Below are positions 1-6,243 of a stretch of DNA of 6,243 bases, one piece after another (within the stretch, counting starts at the first letter, position 1; each line of letters opens with the position of its first letter). The stretch comes from Ignavibacteria bacterium. GTDB lineage: Bacteria > Bacteroidota > Ignavibacteria > Ignavibacteriales > Melioribacteraceae. The position numbers and the translations under genes are program-made. Location: the NCBI GenBank assembly GCA_027347805.1, contig DAIEQP010000399.1, forward strand, positions 1 to 6,243, written 5' to 3'. The notes under the pieces are model-generated. The model did no database searches. It was given only the letters and a program-made list of their open reading frames with translations, and was not told where the DNA came from.

Positions 1-654
1 ATTGTAAGCTTCGATTTTGCAGTCTCAATTTTGCCGGGATGGCATGCAACAATATTTCCTCCATACTTTGTTGCAGGCGCAGTGTTCTCTGGATTTGCAA
101 TGGTTCAAAATGTATTGATCATTGTGAGAAGAATTTTCAAGTATGAACATATTATCACTCTTGATACACTCGAGAAGATGAATAAAATAATGCTTCTTAC
201 TGGTTCGATGGTTGGCTACGCATATGCAATGGAATTTTTCATCGCTTGGTACAGCGGAAATCCTACAGAGCAGTTTACATTTATTAATAGAGCATTTGGC
301 CCGTATGCTTGGGCTTACTGGATCATGGTTTCATGTAATGTAATTTCACCGCAGCTTTTCTGGATCAAAAAAATCAGAAGATCAATACCAATCATGTTTG
401 TTGTTGCTGTATTTGTGAATGTTGGAATGTGGTTCGAAAGATTTGTAATTATTGTTACATCACTTTCAAGAGACTTCTTGCCGTCAAGCTGGGCATATTA
501 TAAACCTACCTATGTTGATATGATGATACTGATTGGCAGTTTTGGATTCTTCTTTACATGGCTTTTATTATTTACTAAAGCACTGCCGGTTGTTTCAATG
601 GCAGAAGTTAAAGCTGTTGTTGATGGGGCACAACCATCTCATAAGGATCATTAA
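1..654 (+). CDS. actC: ActC, NrfD-like quinol-oxidising membrane subunit of Alternative Complex III (5' partial)
   Basis: The reading frame is open from base 1 and ends at TAA 652-654, giving 217 residues, roughly the C-terminal half of an ActC protein (family about 450-480 residues). The TTG at 31 is internal: the upstream codons read IVSFDFAVSI and continue into LPGWHATIFPPYFVAGAV, a conserved stretch of ActC/NrfD-family proteins, so the true start lies outside the window. Hydrophobic segments suitable as membrane helices lie at about residues 19-42, 64-84, 102-121, 129-151 and 173-194. The conserved NVGMWFERF block (140-148) and the PSSWAYYKPT segment (161-170) are present. In the family, ActC sits in the cytoplasmic membrane, binds quinol and forms a core with ActB and ActF. 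The tail after residue 195 is hydrophilic and likely cytoplasmic. It is followed two bases later by actDE, implying one transcript. NrfD/PsrC relatives are the alternative, but the neighbours make ActC the strong call. Confidence 0.93.
   Translation: MVSFDFAVSILPGWHATIFPPYFVAGAVFSGFAMVQNVLIIVRRIFKYEHIITLDTLEKMNKIMLLTGSMVGYAYAMEFFIAWYSGNPTEQFTFINRAFGPYAWAYWIMVSCNVISPQLFWIKKIRRSIPIMFVVAVFVNVGMWFERFVIIVTSLSRDFLPSSWAYYKPTYVDMMILIGSFGFFFTWLLLFTKALPVVSMAEVKAVVDGAQPSHKDH
643..647 (+). promoter_or_regulatory. Shine-Dalgarno site for actDE
   Basis: AAGGA lies 9 bases before the ATG at 657, inside the last codons of actC. It supports the 657 start and suggests translational coupling to actC. Confidence 0.6.
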
Positions 655-656
655 GA

Positions 657-1796
657 ATGAGTGCTAAGATTTTATACGGTTATTCCGGAATTTTTGATAC
701 ACCGAATCAAATAACTCATGCTGCAGAAAAAGCAGTTGAACATGGTTATACAAAATTCGATGTAAGTACACCATACCCGCTGCATGGTATGAATAAAGCA
801 ATGAACTTGAAACCGTCCAGACTTGGTTATGTTGCGTTTGTAGCTGGACTTTCATTTGCAGTTACATTCGTTTTGTTATTGTGGTGGATGAATGCAGTTG
901 ATTATCCTGTTGTATATGGTGGTAAACCATTTTTCTCTTTCCCAGCTTACATACCACTGGTATTTGAAGTATTGGTTTTATCAGCATCTATCTCAACAGT
1001 TTTAGCAATGCTGTTTGTATTCTTTAAATTCCCAAACAACAGTCATCCGCTCCATGGAACAGAATATATGAAAGCTGTTTCATCGGATAAATATGGAATG
1101 CTAATTCAAGCCGATGATCCAAAATTCAACGAGATCGATGTAAAAAAATATTTGGAAAGTGTTCATGCAGTTAAAATTATTCCAATCTATTGGGATAATG
1201 ATGAGATTAATCATAAGCATAAAATTCTTGAACCCAAGTTTATTTTGTTCCTTGTTGCTGTTGCGATTTTAAATTCCGCTATGGTTTATTTTGTTTACAA
1301 TAAAGTGCTGTATATGGTACCATTTAACTGGATGATGGACCAGCAGAAACAAAGTGCTCAGCAGCATAGCCTGATATTTTCAGATGGCTACGGAATGCGT
1401 CAGCCGGTTGAAGGAACAATTGCACGCGGCTACTTACCATATGAATATAAAGGGCAGCCTGATCTTGCAGGTCAAAAACTTGTTAATCCGATTCCTGTTT
1501 CGAAAGCTTCACTAACATTAGGCCAGAAAAAATTTGATACTTACTGCAGCCCATGTCATGATTATCATGGTACAGGTAATAGCAGGCTGCGCGGGCAATT
1601 TCCAAATCCGCCAAGTTTACATTCCGAAAAAGTTAGAACCTGGAGTGATGGGAGAATTTATGCTGTAATTACAGAAGGCCAGAATGTTATGCCTTCCTAT
1701 GCAACTCAATTAAATCCGGATGAAAGATGGGCTGTCATCAATTATATAAGAGCTTTACAAAGAGCAATGAATGCAAAGGAGTCTGATCTGAAATGA
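657..1796 (+). CDS. actDE: Fused ActD (DUF3341)-ActE (monohaem cytochrome c) subunit of Alternative Complex III
   Basis: The 379-residue protein joins two ACIII subunits that are usually separate. Residues 1-185 match ActD: a soluble alpha/beta start (KILYGYSGIFDTPNQI), helices at about 56-79 and 99-124, and the PNNSHPLHGTEYMKAVSSDKYG segment characteristic of DUF3341. A third hydrophobic helix at 194-214 leads into an ActE-like region with YGMRQPVEGTIARGYL (245-260) and a class I cytochrome c domain: CSPCH at 297-301 binds haem c, M345 in NVMPSY is the likely distal ligand, and RWAVINYIRALQ (357-368) is the C-terminal helix. An even number of ActD helices keeps residues 125-193 cytoplasmic, so helix 3 places the haem in the periplasm, as its function requires. 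C297 and C300 are the only cysteines, so no lipobox exists. No ATG occurs in frame between residues 148 and 209, so separate internal initiation of a complete ActE is unlikely. ActD's own role is poorly known; ActE passes electrons within or out of the complex. Confidence 0.93.
   Translation: MSAKILYGYSGIFDTPNQITHAAEKAVEHGYTKFDVSTPYPLHGMNKAMNLKPSRLGYVAFVAGLSFAVTFVLLLWWMNAVDYPVVYGGKPFFSFPAYIPLVFEVLVLSASISTVLAMLFVFFKFPNNSHPLHGTEYMKAVSSDKYGMLIQADDPKFNEIDVKKYLESVHAVKIIPIYWDNDEINHKHKILEPKFILFLVAVAILNSAMVYFVYNKVLYMVPFNWMMDQQKQSAQQHSLIFSDGYGMRQPVEGTIARGYLPYEYKGQPDLAGQKLVNPIPVSKASLTLGQKKFDTYCSPCHDYHGTGNSRLRGQFPNPPSLHSEKVRTWSDGRIYAVITEGQNVMPSYATQLNPDERWAVINYIRALQRAMNAKESDLK
1775..1781 (+). promoter_or_regulatory. 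Shine-Dalgarno site for actF
   Basis: AAAGGAG is found 11 bases before the actF ATG at 1793, within the 3' end of actDE. It supports the overlapping ATGA start. Confidence 0.6.
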
Positions 1797-2977
1797 GTAC
1801 TCCTACTTTTGAATATCGGAAAAAAGAAATCCCTGCAAAAATTCAATCTATTGGAATTGCACTGCTTCTAATTGGATTGATAATTGTTATCTGCGGTTAT
1901 ATTGTAAGTCCGGCACGAATGGCTTTTAATAATATTATTGGTTTTACTTTTATTATTAGTGTTGTTGTTGGTGCTTTATTTTTTGTTGCAATAGAATATT
2001 TAGCTGGTGCAGTTTGGAGCGCACCATTTAGAAGAGCTGCTGAATTTTTAACTTATGGAATTTATCTTTTGCCTTTATTGGTTATCCCGCTCTTTATGAA
2101 TGTTCATGATGTATTTCACTGGACTCATCCAGAAGTAGTGAATGCCGATAAAGTGTTAAAAGCAAAAGCTCCATATCTAAATATTAATTTCTTTGTTATT
2201 CGTGTTATTGCATTTATGGCAGTATGGATGCTGTTCCAATTTATTATTACAAGAAATTCATTAAAACAGGATGAAAGCAAGAATCAAAACCTTACAACTA
2301 AAAATATTAAACTATCTGCAGTTTTTGTTCCATTCTTTGCTTTAACAATTTCTTTTACAGGAATAGACTGGCTTATGAGTTTGGAACCCCATTGGTTTTC
2401 AACAATTTTTGGAATTTATTATTTCTCAGGCACCATGCTTGCGTCTCTGGCAGCAATCACTGTTTGTGTAGTTTATCTTAATGAGAATGGTTACCTTGTA
2501 AAAGGTTTGAACGAAGATCATTACTATAGCTTGGGTGCATTAATGTTTGCCTTCACAAATTTCTGGGCTTACATTGCATTCAGCCAGTTTCTTTTAATCT
2601 GGTACGCAAATTTACCTGAAGAAACATTCTGGTTCCTTCAAAGATGGGAAGGGAGCTGGATGATTTATAGTATCGGATTAATCTTTGTTCATTTTGTTGT
2701 TCCATATTTTGGTTTACTAACACAGCCTTCAAAGATGGATCCGAAGAGATTGAAATTAATGGCTATCTGGATTTTGTTTGCTCATTACTATGACCTCTAC
2801 TTTTTAGTAATGCCGACTTACAGCAGGAGCGGAGTTGCTTTCAGCTGGTTTGAGCTTGGTTTCCCGGCACTTTTAGTAGGTTTACTTATGGTTCTTTTTT
2901 ATCAGATTTCTAAACGGCAAAATCTTGTTGCAATTGGCGATCCAAAATTAAAACGTGGAATTGAATTCAGACTATAG
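1793..2977 (+). CDS. actF: ActF, large integral membrane subunit of Alternative Complex III
   Basis: The 394-residue protein has about ten membrane helices (roughly 19-38, 50-72, 85-103, 130-152, 174-196, 205-228, 248-270, 288-308, 320-340, 352-370). The size and helix count fit ActF, the NrfD-like paralogue of ActC that lacks a quinol site in studied ACIII enzymes and is thought to take part in proton movement. Recognisable family segments are WLMSLEPHWFSTIFGIYYF (193-211), FSQFLLIWYANLPEET (263-278) and the hydrophilic DPKLKRGIEFRL tail. Charged or polar residues within the hydrophobic regions, such as H105, D106, E198, H200, H300, H331 and D334, could serve proton transfer, but that is inference from position only. 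The start overlaps the actDE stop (ATGA, 1793-1796), a typical translational coupling junction, and has a good Shine-Dalgarno site. The length is complete and no frameshift is seen. Confidence 0.93.
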   Translation: MSTPTFEYRKKEIPAKIQSIGIALLLIGLIIVICGYIVSPARMAFNNIIGFTFIISVVVGALFFVAIEYLAGAVWSAPFRRAAEFLTYGIYLLPLLVIPLFMNVHDVFHWTHPEVVNADKVLKAKAPYLNINFFVIRVIAFMAVWMLFQFIITRNSLKQDESKNQNLTTKNIKLSAVFVPFFALTISFTGIDWLMSLEPHWFSTIFGIYYFSGTMLASLAAITVCVVYLNENGYLVKGLNEDHYYSLGALMFAFTNFWAYIAFSQFLLIWYANLPEETFWFLQRWEGSWMIYSIGLIFVHFVVPYFGLLTQPSKMDPKRLKLMAIWILFAHYYDLYFLVMPTYSRSGVAFSWFELGFPALLVGLLMVLFYQISKRQNLVAIGDPKLKRGIEFRL

Positions 2978-2987
2978 ACAAAATTTT

Positions 2988-3920
2988 ATGAAGACAAATA
3001 AAAAGTTAGAAGACGAAATTAATTTCAAAAATGTTTTCACAAATCCGCTAAGAATGTTCGGCTGGGTATTTGTGATTTTTATTGGATTGATACTCGCACT
3101 TGGAATTTATTATGTTAAAAATATTGGCGACATTTCATTGAATGTTCAGCCGACAGGATTAATTACCGATTCTGTAAATGTAAAAACAGAATTGAATGCA
3201 AAAAAAGGGGGCATTTCTCCCGCAGTTGATTTGGCAGTTGTAAAAAATCCCAAACCGGATTTTGTTGCAAAGGGAAAAAGTTTGTTTGAAGCTAACTGTA
3301 AATCGTGTCATGGTGATAATGGAATGGGAGATGGACCGGCTGGAACAGTTTTAAATCCCAAACCAAGAAATTTTCATGAAGTCGATGGATGGACAAACGG
3401 CCGTAATATTGATTTAATGTATAAAACCTTGCAGGAAGGAATTATTAAAAATGGAATGGCTGCATATGAATATCTGGCTCCTGCAGATAGATTTGCAATT
3501 ATTTCTTATATAAGAACTTTTGCGGAATTCCCTCCGATTAAAGAGGAAGAATTGAAATCACTTGATGATAAATACCAGATTTCAAAAGGTGTTGTTGTTC
3601 CTTCACAAATTCCCGTTTCTTTGGCAGAATCAAATTTAACTTCGGAATCTGCAGAAGTAATTAAGAAGATTCAGGATGCGAAAAGTTTATTGTCTTCTGC
3701 AAAAGAAAATCCCGGCGCATTGATCGTTAACAGGGTTTCAATGAATAAAGAAAAGCTTATTGCAGCATTTTTGAATCAGAATGAAAATCAGAACCTGGAA
3801 AGTTTTATTAATACAGTAATTGCTAATCCAATTAATTGCGGCTTTAAACCAACTGTTGCCCAGCTTTCCAGAGAGGAATTAAAAACAATGTATGAATTCT
3901 TGAAAGCGGCTACATTATAA
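2988..3920 (+). CDS. Membrane-anchored monohaem cytochrome c with haem-less C-terminal extension
   Basis: I chose the ATG at 2988 (310 residues), ten bases after the actF stop. An in-frame GTG at 2955 would add eleven residues encoded over the end of actF, and neither start has a clear Shine-Dalgarno site. A hydrophilic N-terminus (1-22) is followed by one membrane helix (about 23-43), a linker to residue 90, then a class I cytochrome c domain: CKSCHGDNGMGDGPAG (104-119) binds haem c, M157 in KNGMAAYEY is the probable sixth ligand, and FAIISYIRTF (169-178) is the closing helix. Residues 180-310 have no second CXXCH; they are hydrophilic, with a lone cysteine (C284) and an end (FKPTVAQLSREELKTMYEFLKA) that resembles the final part of a cytochrome c fold. 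It is not a CoxB: there is no CuA motif and only one helix. Placed between ACIII and the oxidase genes, it probably carries electrons between them or is a bound extra subunit. Partner assignment is inference. Confidence 0.85.
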   Translation: MKTNKKLEDEINFKNVFTNPLRMFGWVFVIFIGLILALGIYYVKNIGDISLNVQPTGLITDSVNVKTELNAKKGGISPAVDLAVVKNPKPDFVAKGKSLFEANCKSCHGDNGMGDGPAGTVLNPKPRNFHEVDGWTNGRNIDLMYKTLQEGIIKNGMAAYEYLAPADRFAIISYIRTFAEFPPIKEEELKSLDDKYQISKGVVVPSQIPVSLAESNLTSESAEVIKKIQDAKSLLSSAKENPGALIVNRVSMNKEKLIAAFLNQNENQNLESFINTVIANPINCGFKPTVAQLSREELKTMYEFLKAATL

Positions 3921-3937
3921 AACAGTGTGAATCGAAA

Positions 3938-4708
3938 ATGAAAAACTTATCAAAAGTAACTTTTATTGGTGCCATACTAATTTTATCTTTATGTAACATA
4001 AAAGCCCAGCAGGTTTCTGTAGGAATTGATGAAAAACTTGGCGCAGTTTTACCTCTCGATTTGCAATTCCAGACTTCTGAGAATAAAACAATTTCTCTTA
4101 AAGACATAATAAATAAGCCCACATTGCTTGCGCTTGTTTATTATGAATGCCCGAGTTTGTGCAATCCTATGCAAAGCGAGCTGGCATGGACTATAGATAA
4201 ACTGCAGCTTGAACCTGGTGCAGATTATCAGGTTGTAAGTATTAGTTTTGATCACAAAGAAAATTCGGCAGTTGCTGCAAAATGGAAGGCTAATTATCTT
4301 AAGTCGATCAAACGCAGCATTAAACCGGATGATTGGATTTTCCTAACAGGTGATAGTTTATCAATTAAAAAATTAACTGAAACTGTCGGGTATCATTTTA
4401 AACCTTACAGGGAACAGTTTAACCATGCTTCTACAATTATTACTATTTCACCTGAAGGAAAAGTTAGCAGATACCTTTTTGGTACTCAGTTTAATCCATT
4501 CGATGTAAAGATGGCGCTTCTTGAAGCTAAAGCAGGGAAGACGAATCCAACAATTTCAAAATTCCTGCAGTATTGTTTTAGTTATGATCCTGAAGGAAGA
4601 ATGTATACATTAAATATTACAAGGATAATTGGCACAATAATGCTTTTGTGCGTGGGTGCATTTGCAGCAGTTTTAATTTTTAAAAAGAAAAAAAATATAA
4701 AGAGTTAA
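3938..4708 (+). CDS. sco: SCO1/SenC-family copper chaperone with C-terminal membrane helix
   Basis: The 256-residue protein has an N-terminal signal sequence (about 1-23, hydrophobic core FIGAILILSL, possible cleavage after IKA), a thioredoxin-like SCO domain (about 30-200) and a second hydrophobic helix at 229-248 followed by a lysine-rich end. The copper site is complete: C71 and C75 in YECPSLCN (CXXXC) and the distant H163 in FNHAST. SCO proteins deliver copper to, or keep reduced the cysteines of, the CuA centre of oxidase subunit II on the outer face of the cytoplasmic membrane. The C-terminal helix after SYDPEGRMYTLNITRIIG would hold the domain in the membrane with the lysines in the cytoplasm, so the N-terminal signal could be cleaved. 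The gene lies 17 bases after the cytochrome c gene, has no obvious Shine-Dalgarno site, and sits immediately before coxA, fitting an oxidase assembly role. Its likely target, subunit II, is not in the window. Confidence 0.93.
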   Translation: MKNLSKVTFIGAILILSLCNIKAQQVSVGIDEKLGAVLPLDLQFQTSENKTISLKDIINKPTLLALVYYECPSLCNPMQSELAWTIDKLQLEPGADYQVVSISFDHKENSAVAAKWKANYLKSIKRSIKPDDWIFLTGDSLSIKKLTETVGYHFKPYREQFNHASTIITISPEGKVSRYLFGTQFNPFDVKMALLEAKAGKTNPTISKFLQYCFSYDPEGRMYTLNITRIIGTIMLLCVGAFAAVLIFKKKKNIKS

Positions 4709-4713
4709 AGGAG
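4707..4713 (+). promoter_or_regulatory. Shine-Dalgarno site for coxA
   Basis: AAAGGAG is 9 bases before the ATG at 4723 and overlaps the last two bases of the sco stop codon. It fixes the coxA start and couples it to the end of sco translation. Confidence 0.7.
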
Positions 4714-4722
4714 TCAATATAG

Positions 4723-6243
4723 ATGGCTGACGGAACTTCAACTGTAGCCGAAAATTTCTACAACCAGAGTACTAATAAACACAAAGGAATTCTTTCCTGG
4801 CTTCTGACTACAGATCATAAAAGAATTGGATTGATGTACTTGATTGCTATTCTTTCCTTTTTTGTTGTCGGCGCCTTAATCGGTATTCTGATGCGTCTTG
4901 AATTAATTTCTCCCGGAAAAACACTGATGGATGCACAGACTTACAATACATTATTTACTCTTCATGGAGTAATAATGATATTCCTTTTCATCATTCCCGG
5001 GCTGCCGGCTGTATTTGGAAATTTTTTCCTCCCAATTCAGATTGGTGCAAAAGATGTTGCGTTTCCGAGATTAAATTTACTTTCCTTTTATATTTATTTA
5101 ATTGGTGCCGCTTTGGCATTAATTTCTTTGTTCTTACCTGGCGGACCGATTGATACAGGCTGGACATTTTATATCCCCTACAGTATTAGAACAGGCACAA
5201 ATGTTTCAATGGCGTTGTTTGCAGCATTTGTTCTCGGATTCTCTTCTATTCTTACCGGAATAAATTTTGTCACTACTACTCATCGGCTGCGTGCAAAAGG
5301 AATGGATTTTTTCAAAATGCCTTTGTTTGTCTGGGCTACATACGCAACTGCTTGGATTCAGATTATAGCAACACCTGTTGTTGGAATTACAATCCTGCTT
5401 GTAATTATTGAACGAGCTTTTGGTGTTGGAATTTTTGATCCTGCTCTCGGCGGCGATCCAATTCTATTCCAGCATATGTTTTGGATCTATTCTCATCCTG
5501 CAGTTTACATTATGATTCTTCCTGCTATGGGAGTCGTTTCAGAAATCATTCCAACATTCTGCAGAAGAACAATTTTCGGTTATAAAGCTATTGCAATGAG
5601 CTCGCTTGCAATTGCATTTGTAGGCTATCTTGTTTGGGCTCATCATATGTTTTCATCAGGAATGAGCGATACAGCCAGATGGATATTCTCTCTACTTACT
5701 TTTATCGTTGCACTTCCTAGCGGTGTTAAAATATTCAACTGGGTGGCAACAATGTATAAAGGTTCAATTGATCCTCAACCTCCATTTTTATGGGTTATGG
5801 CTTTTATATTCCTCTTTTCAATCGGCGGATTAACAGGATTGGTGCTTGGATCTCTTGCAACAGATATTCATGTTACTGATACATACTTTGTTGTAGCGCA
5901 TTTTCATTATGTAATGTTTGGAGGAACGGGAACAATCTTCTTTGCAGCACTTCATTACTGGTTCCCCAAAATGTTTGGTAAAATGTATAATATGAAATTC
6001 TCCAAGATTTCTGTTGCATTATATTTCATTGGATTTAACATGCTCTATTTCCCGAAATTCATTATGGGTTATATGGGCATGCCGAGAAGATATTACGATT
6101 ATCTTCCCCAGTTTACTACATTACAAAGAATTTCTACTGTCGGGTCATGGATTTTAGTCGGAACAATTTTATTTGTTTTCGGTTATCTTATACATGCATT
6201 GCGCAAAGGCAAAAAATCCACATCCAATCCTTGGGGAGGAGTA
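4723..6243 (+). CDS. coxA: Haem-copper oxygen reductase (cytochrome c oxidase) subunit I, A2 type (3' partial)
   Basis: The frame is open for 507 codons from the ATG at 4723 to the window edge. The protein starts MADGTSTVAENF, enters the family block TTDHKRIG, and at the edge has reached NPWGG, which in relatives lies a few tens of residues before the end. Twelve membrane helices can be placed. All metal ligands are visible: H81 and H395 for the low-spin haem, H393 for haem a3, and H258, H307 and H308 for CuB. Y262 is the usual cross-linked tyrosine. The D-channel residues N100 and D111 (GAKDVAFPR) and the K-channel lysine K336 (GVKIFNW) are kept. The helix VI glutamate of A1 oxidases (GHPEVY) is replaced by YSHPAVY (256-262), the hallmark of A2-type enzymes such as the Rhodothermus caa3 oxidase. 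The enzyme reduces O2 to water with cytochrome c electrons and pumps protons. CoxB and CoxC are expected outside the window. Confidence 0.97.
   Translation, partial: MADGTSTVAENFYNQSTNKHKGILSWLLTTDHKRIGLMYLIAILSFFVVGALIGILMRLELISPGKTLMDAQTYNTLFTLHGVIMIFLFIIPGLPAVFGNFFLPIQIGAKDVAFPRLNLLSFYIYLIGAALALISLFLPGGPIDTGWTFYIPYSIRTGTNVSMALFAAFVLGFSSILTGINFVTTTHRLRAKGMDFFKMPLFVWATYATAWIQIIATPVVGITILLVIIERAFGVGIFDPALGGDPILFQHMFWIYSHPAVYIMILPAMGVVSEIIPTFCRRTIFGYKAIAMSSLAIAFVGYLVWAHHMFSSGMSDTARWIFSLLTFIVALPSGVKIFNWVATMYKGSIDPQPPFLWVMAFIFLFSIGGLTGLVLGSLATDIHVTDTYFVVAHFHYVMFGGTGTIFFAALHYWFPKMFGKMYNMKFSKISVALYFIGFNMLYFPKFIMGYMGMPRRYYDYLPQFTTLQRISTVGSWILVGTILFVFGYLIHALRKGKKSTSNPWGGV

Noticed and set aside
31..33. 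TTG as the start of the first gene
   Set aside because: The frame is open to base 1 and the upstream codons match the conserved ActC sequence, so the gene is truncated by the window and TTG is an internal leucine.
664..855. Short minus-strand ORF within actDE
   Set aside because: It lies wholly opposite a well-recognised gene, has no family resemblance and no ribosome binding site of its own.
3251..3920. The anchored cytochrome as a cytochrome c-fused CuA subunit II (caa3-like CoxB)
   Set aside because: There is only one membrane helix and no CuA motif (paired cysteines with flanking His and Met), so it cannot be subunit II.
3921..3937. A terminator or promoter between the ACIII part and the sco-coxA part
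   Set aside because: The gap is only 17 bases, with no inverted repeat followed by a T run and no convincing promoter elements; one transcript is the simpler reading.
3910..4255. Two overlapping minus-strand ORFs opposite the start of sco
   Set aside because: Both are antisense shadows of the SCO coding sequence, overlap each other in different frames and show no recognisable domain.

Overview
The window is a single, tightly packed, plus-strand respiratory operon with no intergenic space above about 20 bases. It carries the 3' part of an Alternative Complex III (ACIII) gene cluster, followed by a membrane-anchored cytochrome c, a SCO-type copper chaperone and subunit I of an A2-type haem-copper oxygen reductase. 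The visibly AT-rich coding sequence, the ACIII-SCO-oxidase gene order and the YSHPAVY-type (A2) oxidase suggest the Bacteroidota/Ignavibacteriota/Chlorobiota group, with an Ignavibacteria-like organism my best guess. This is inference from family composition; no marker gene is present to prove it.

Layout: 1-654 is the C-terminal part of actC (NrfD-like quinol-oxidising membrane subunit, 5' end outside the window). 657-1796 is one ORF joining ActD (DUF3341, two membrane helices) to ActE (monohaem cytochrome c) through a third membrane helix. 1793-2977 is actF, a second large ten-helix membrane subunit, overlapping the previous gene by ATGA. 2988-3920 is a monotopic monohaem cytochrome c with a long haem-less C-terminal extension. 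3938-4708 is a SCO1/SenC protein with an extra C-terminal membrane helix. 4723-6243 is coxA, open at the window edge and missing only a short C-terminal tail.

How they work together: ACIII oxidises quinol at the membrane through ActC, and its periplasmic haem subunits (ActA, upstream and not seen, and the ActE module) pass electrons to a cytochrome c. The extra anchored cytochrome at 2988-3920 is a natural candidate for the link to the oxidase, in which CoxA reduces O2 to water. The SCO protein most likely supplies copper to the CuA site of subunit II. The CuA subunit II gene (coxB) is not in this window, neither between actF and coxA nor fused to another gene.

The main points to check are the ActD-ActE fusion, which replaces the expected lipoprotein anchor of ActE with a membrane helix, and the anchored cytochrome with its unexplained C-terminal region. 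I saw no RNA genes, mobile elements, CRISPR arrays, promoters or terminators. Nothing here looks like a wholly new system; it is a variant arrangement of a known electron-transfer chain.
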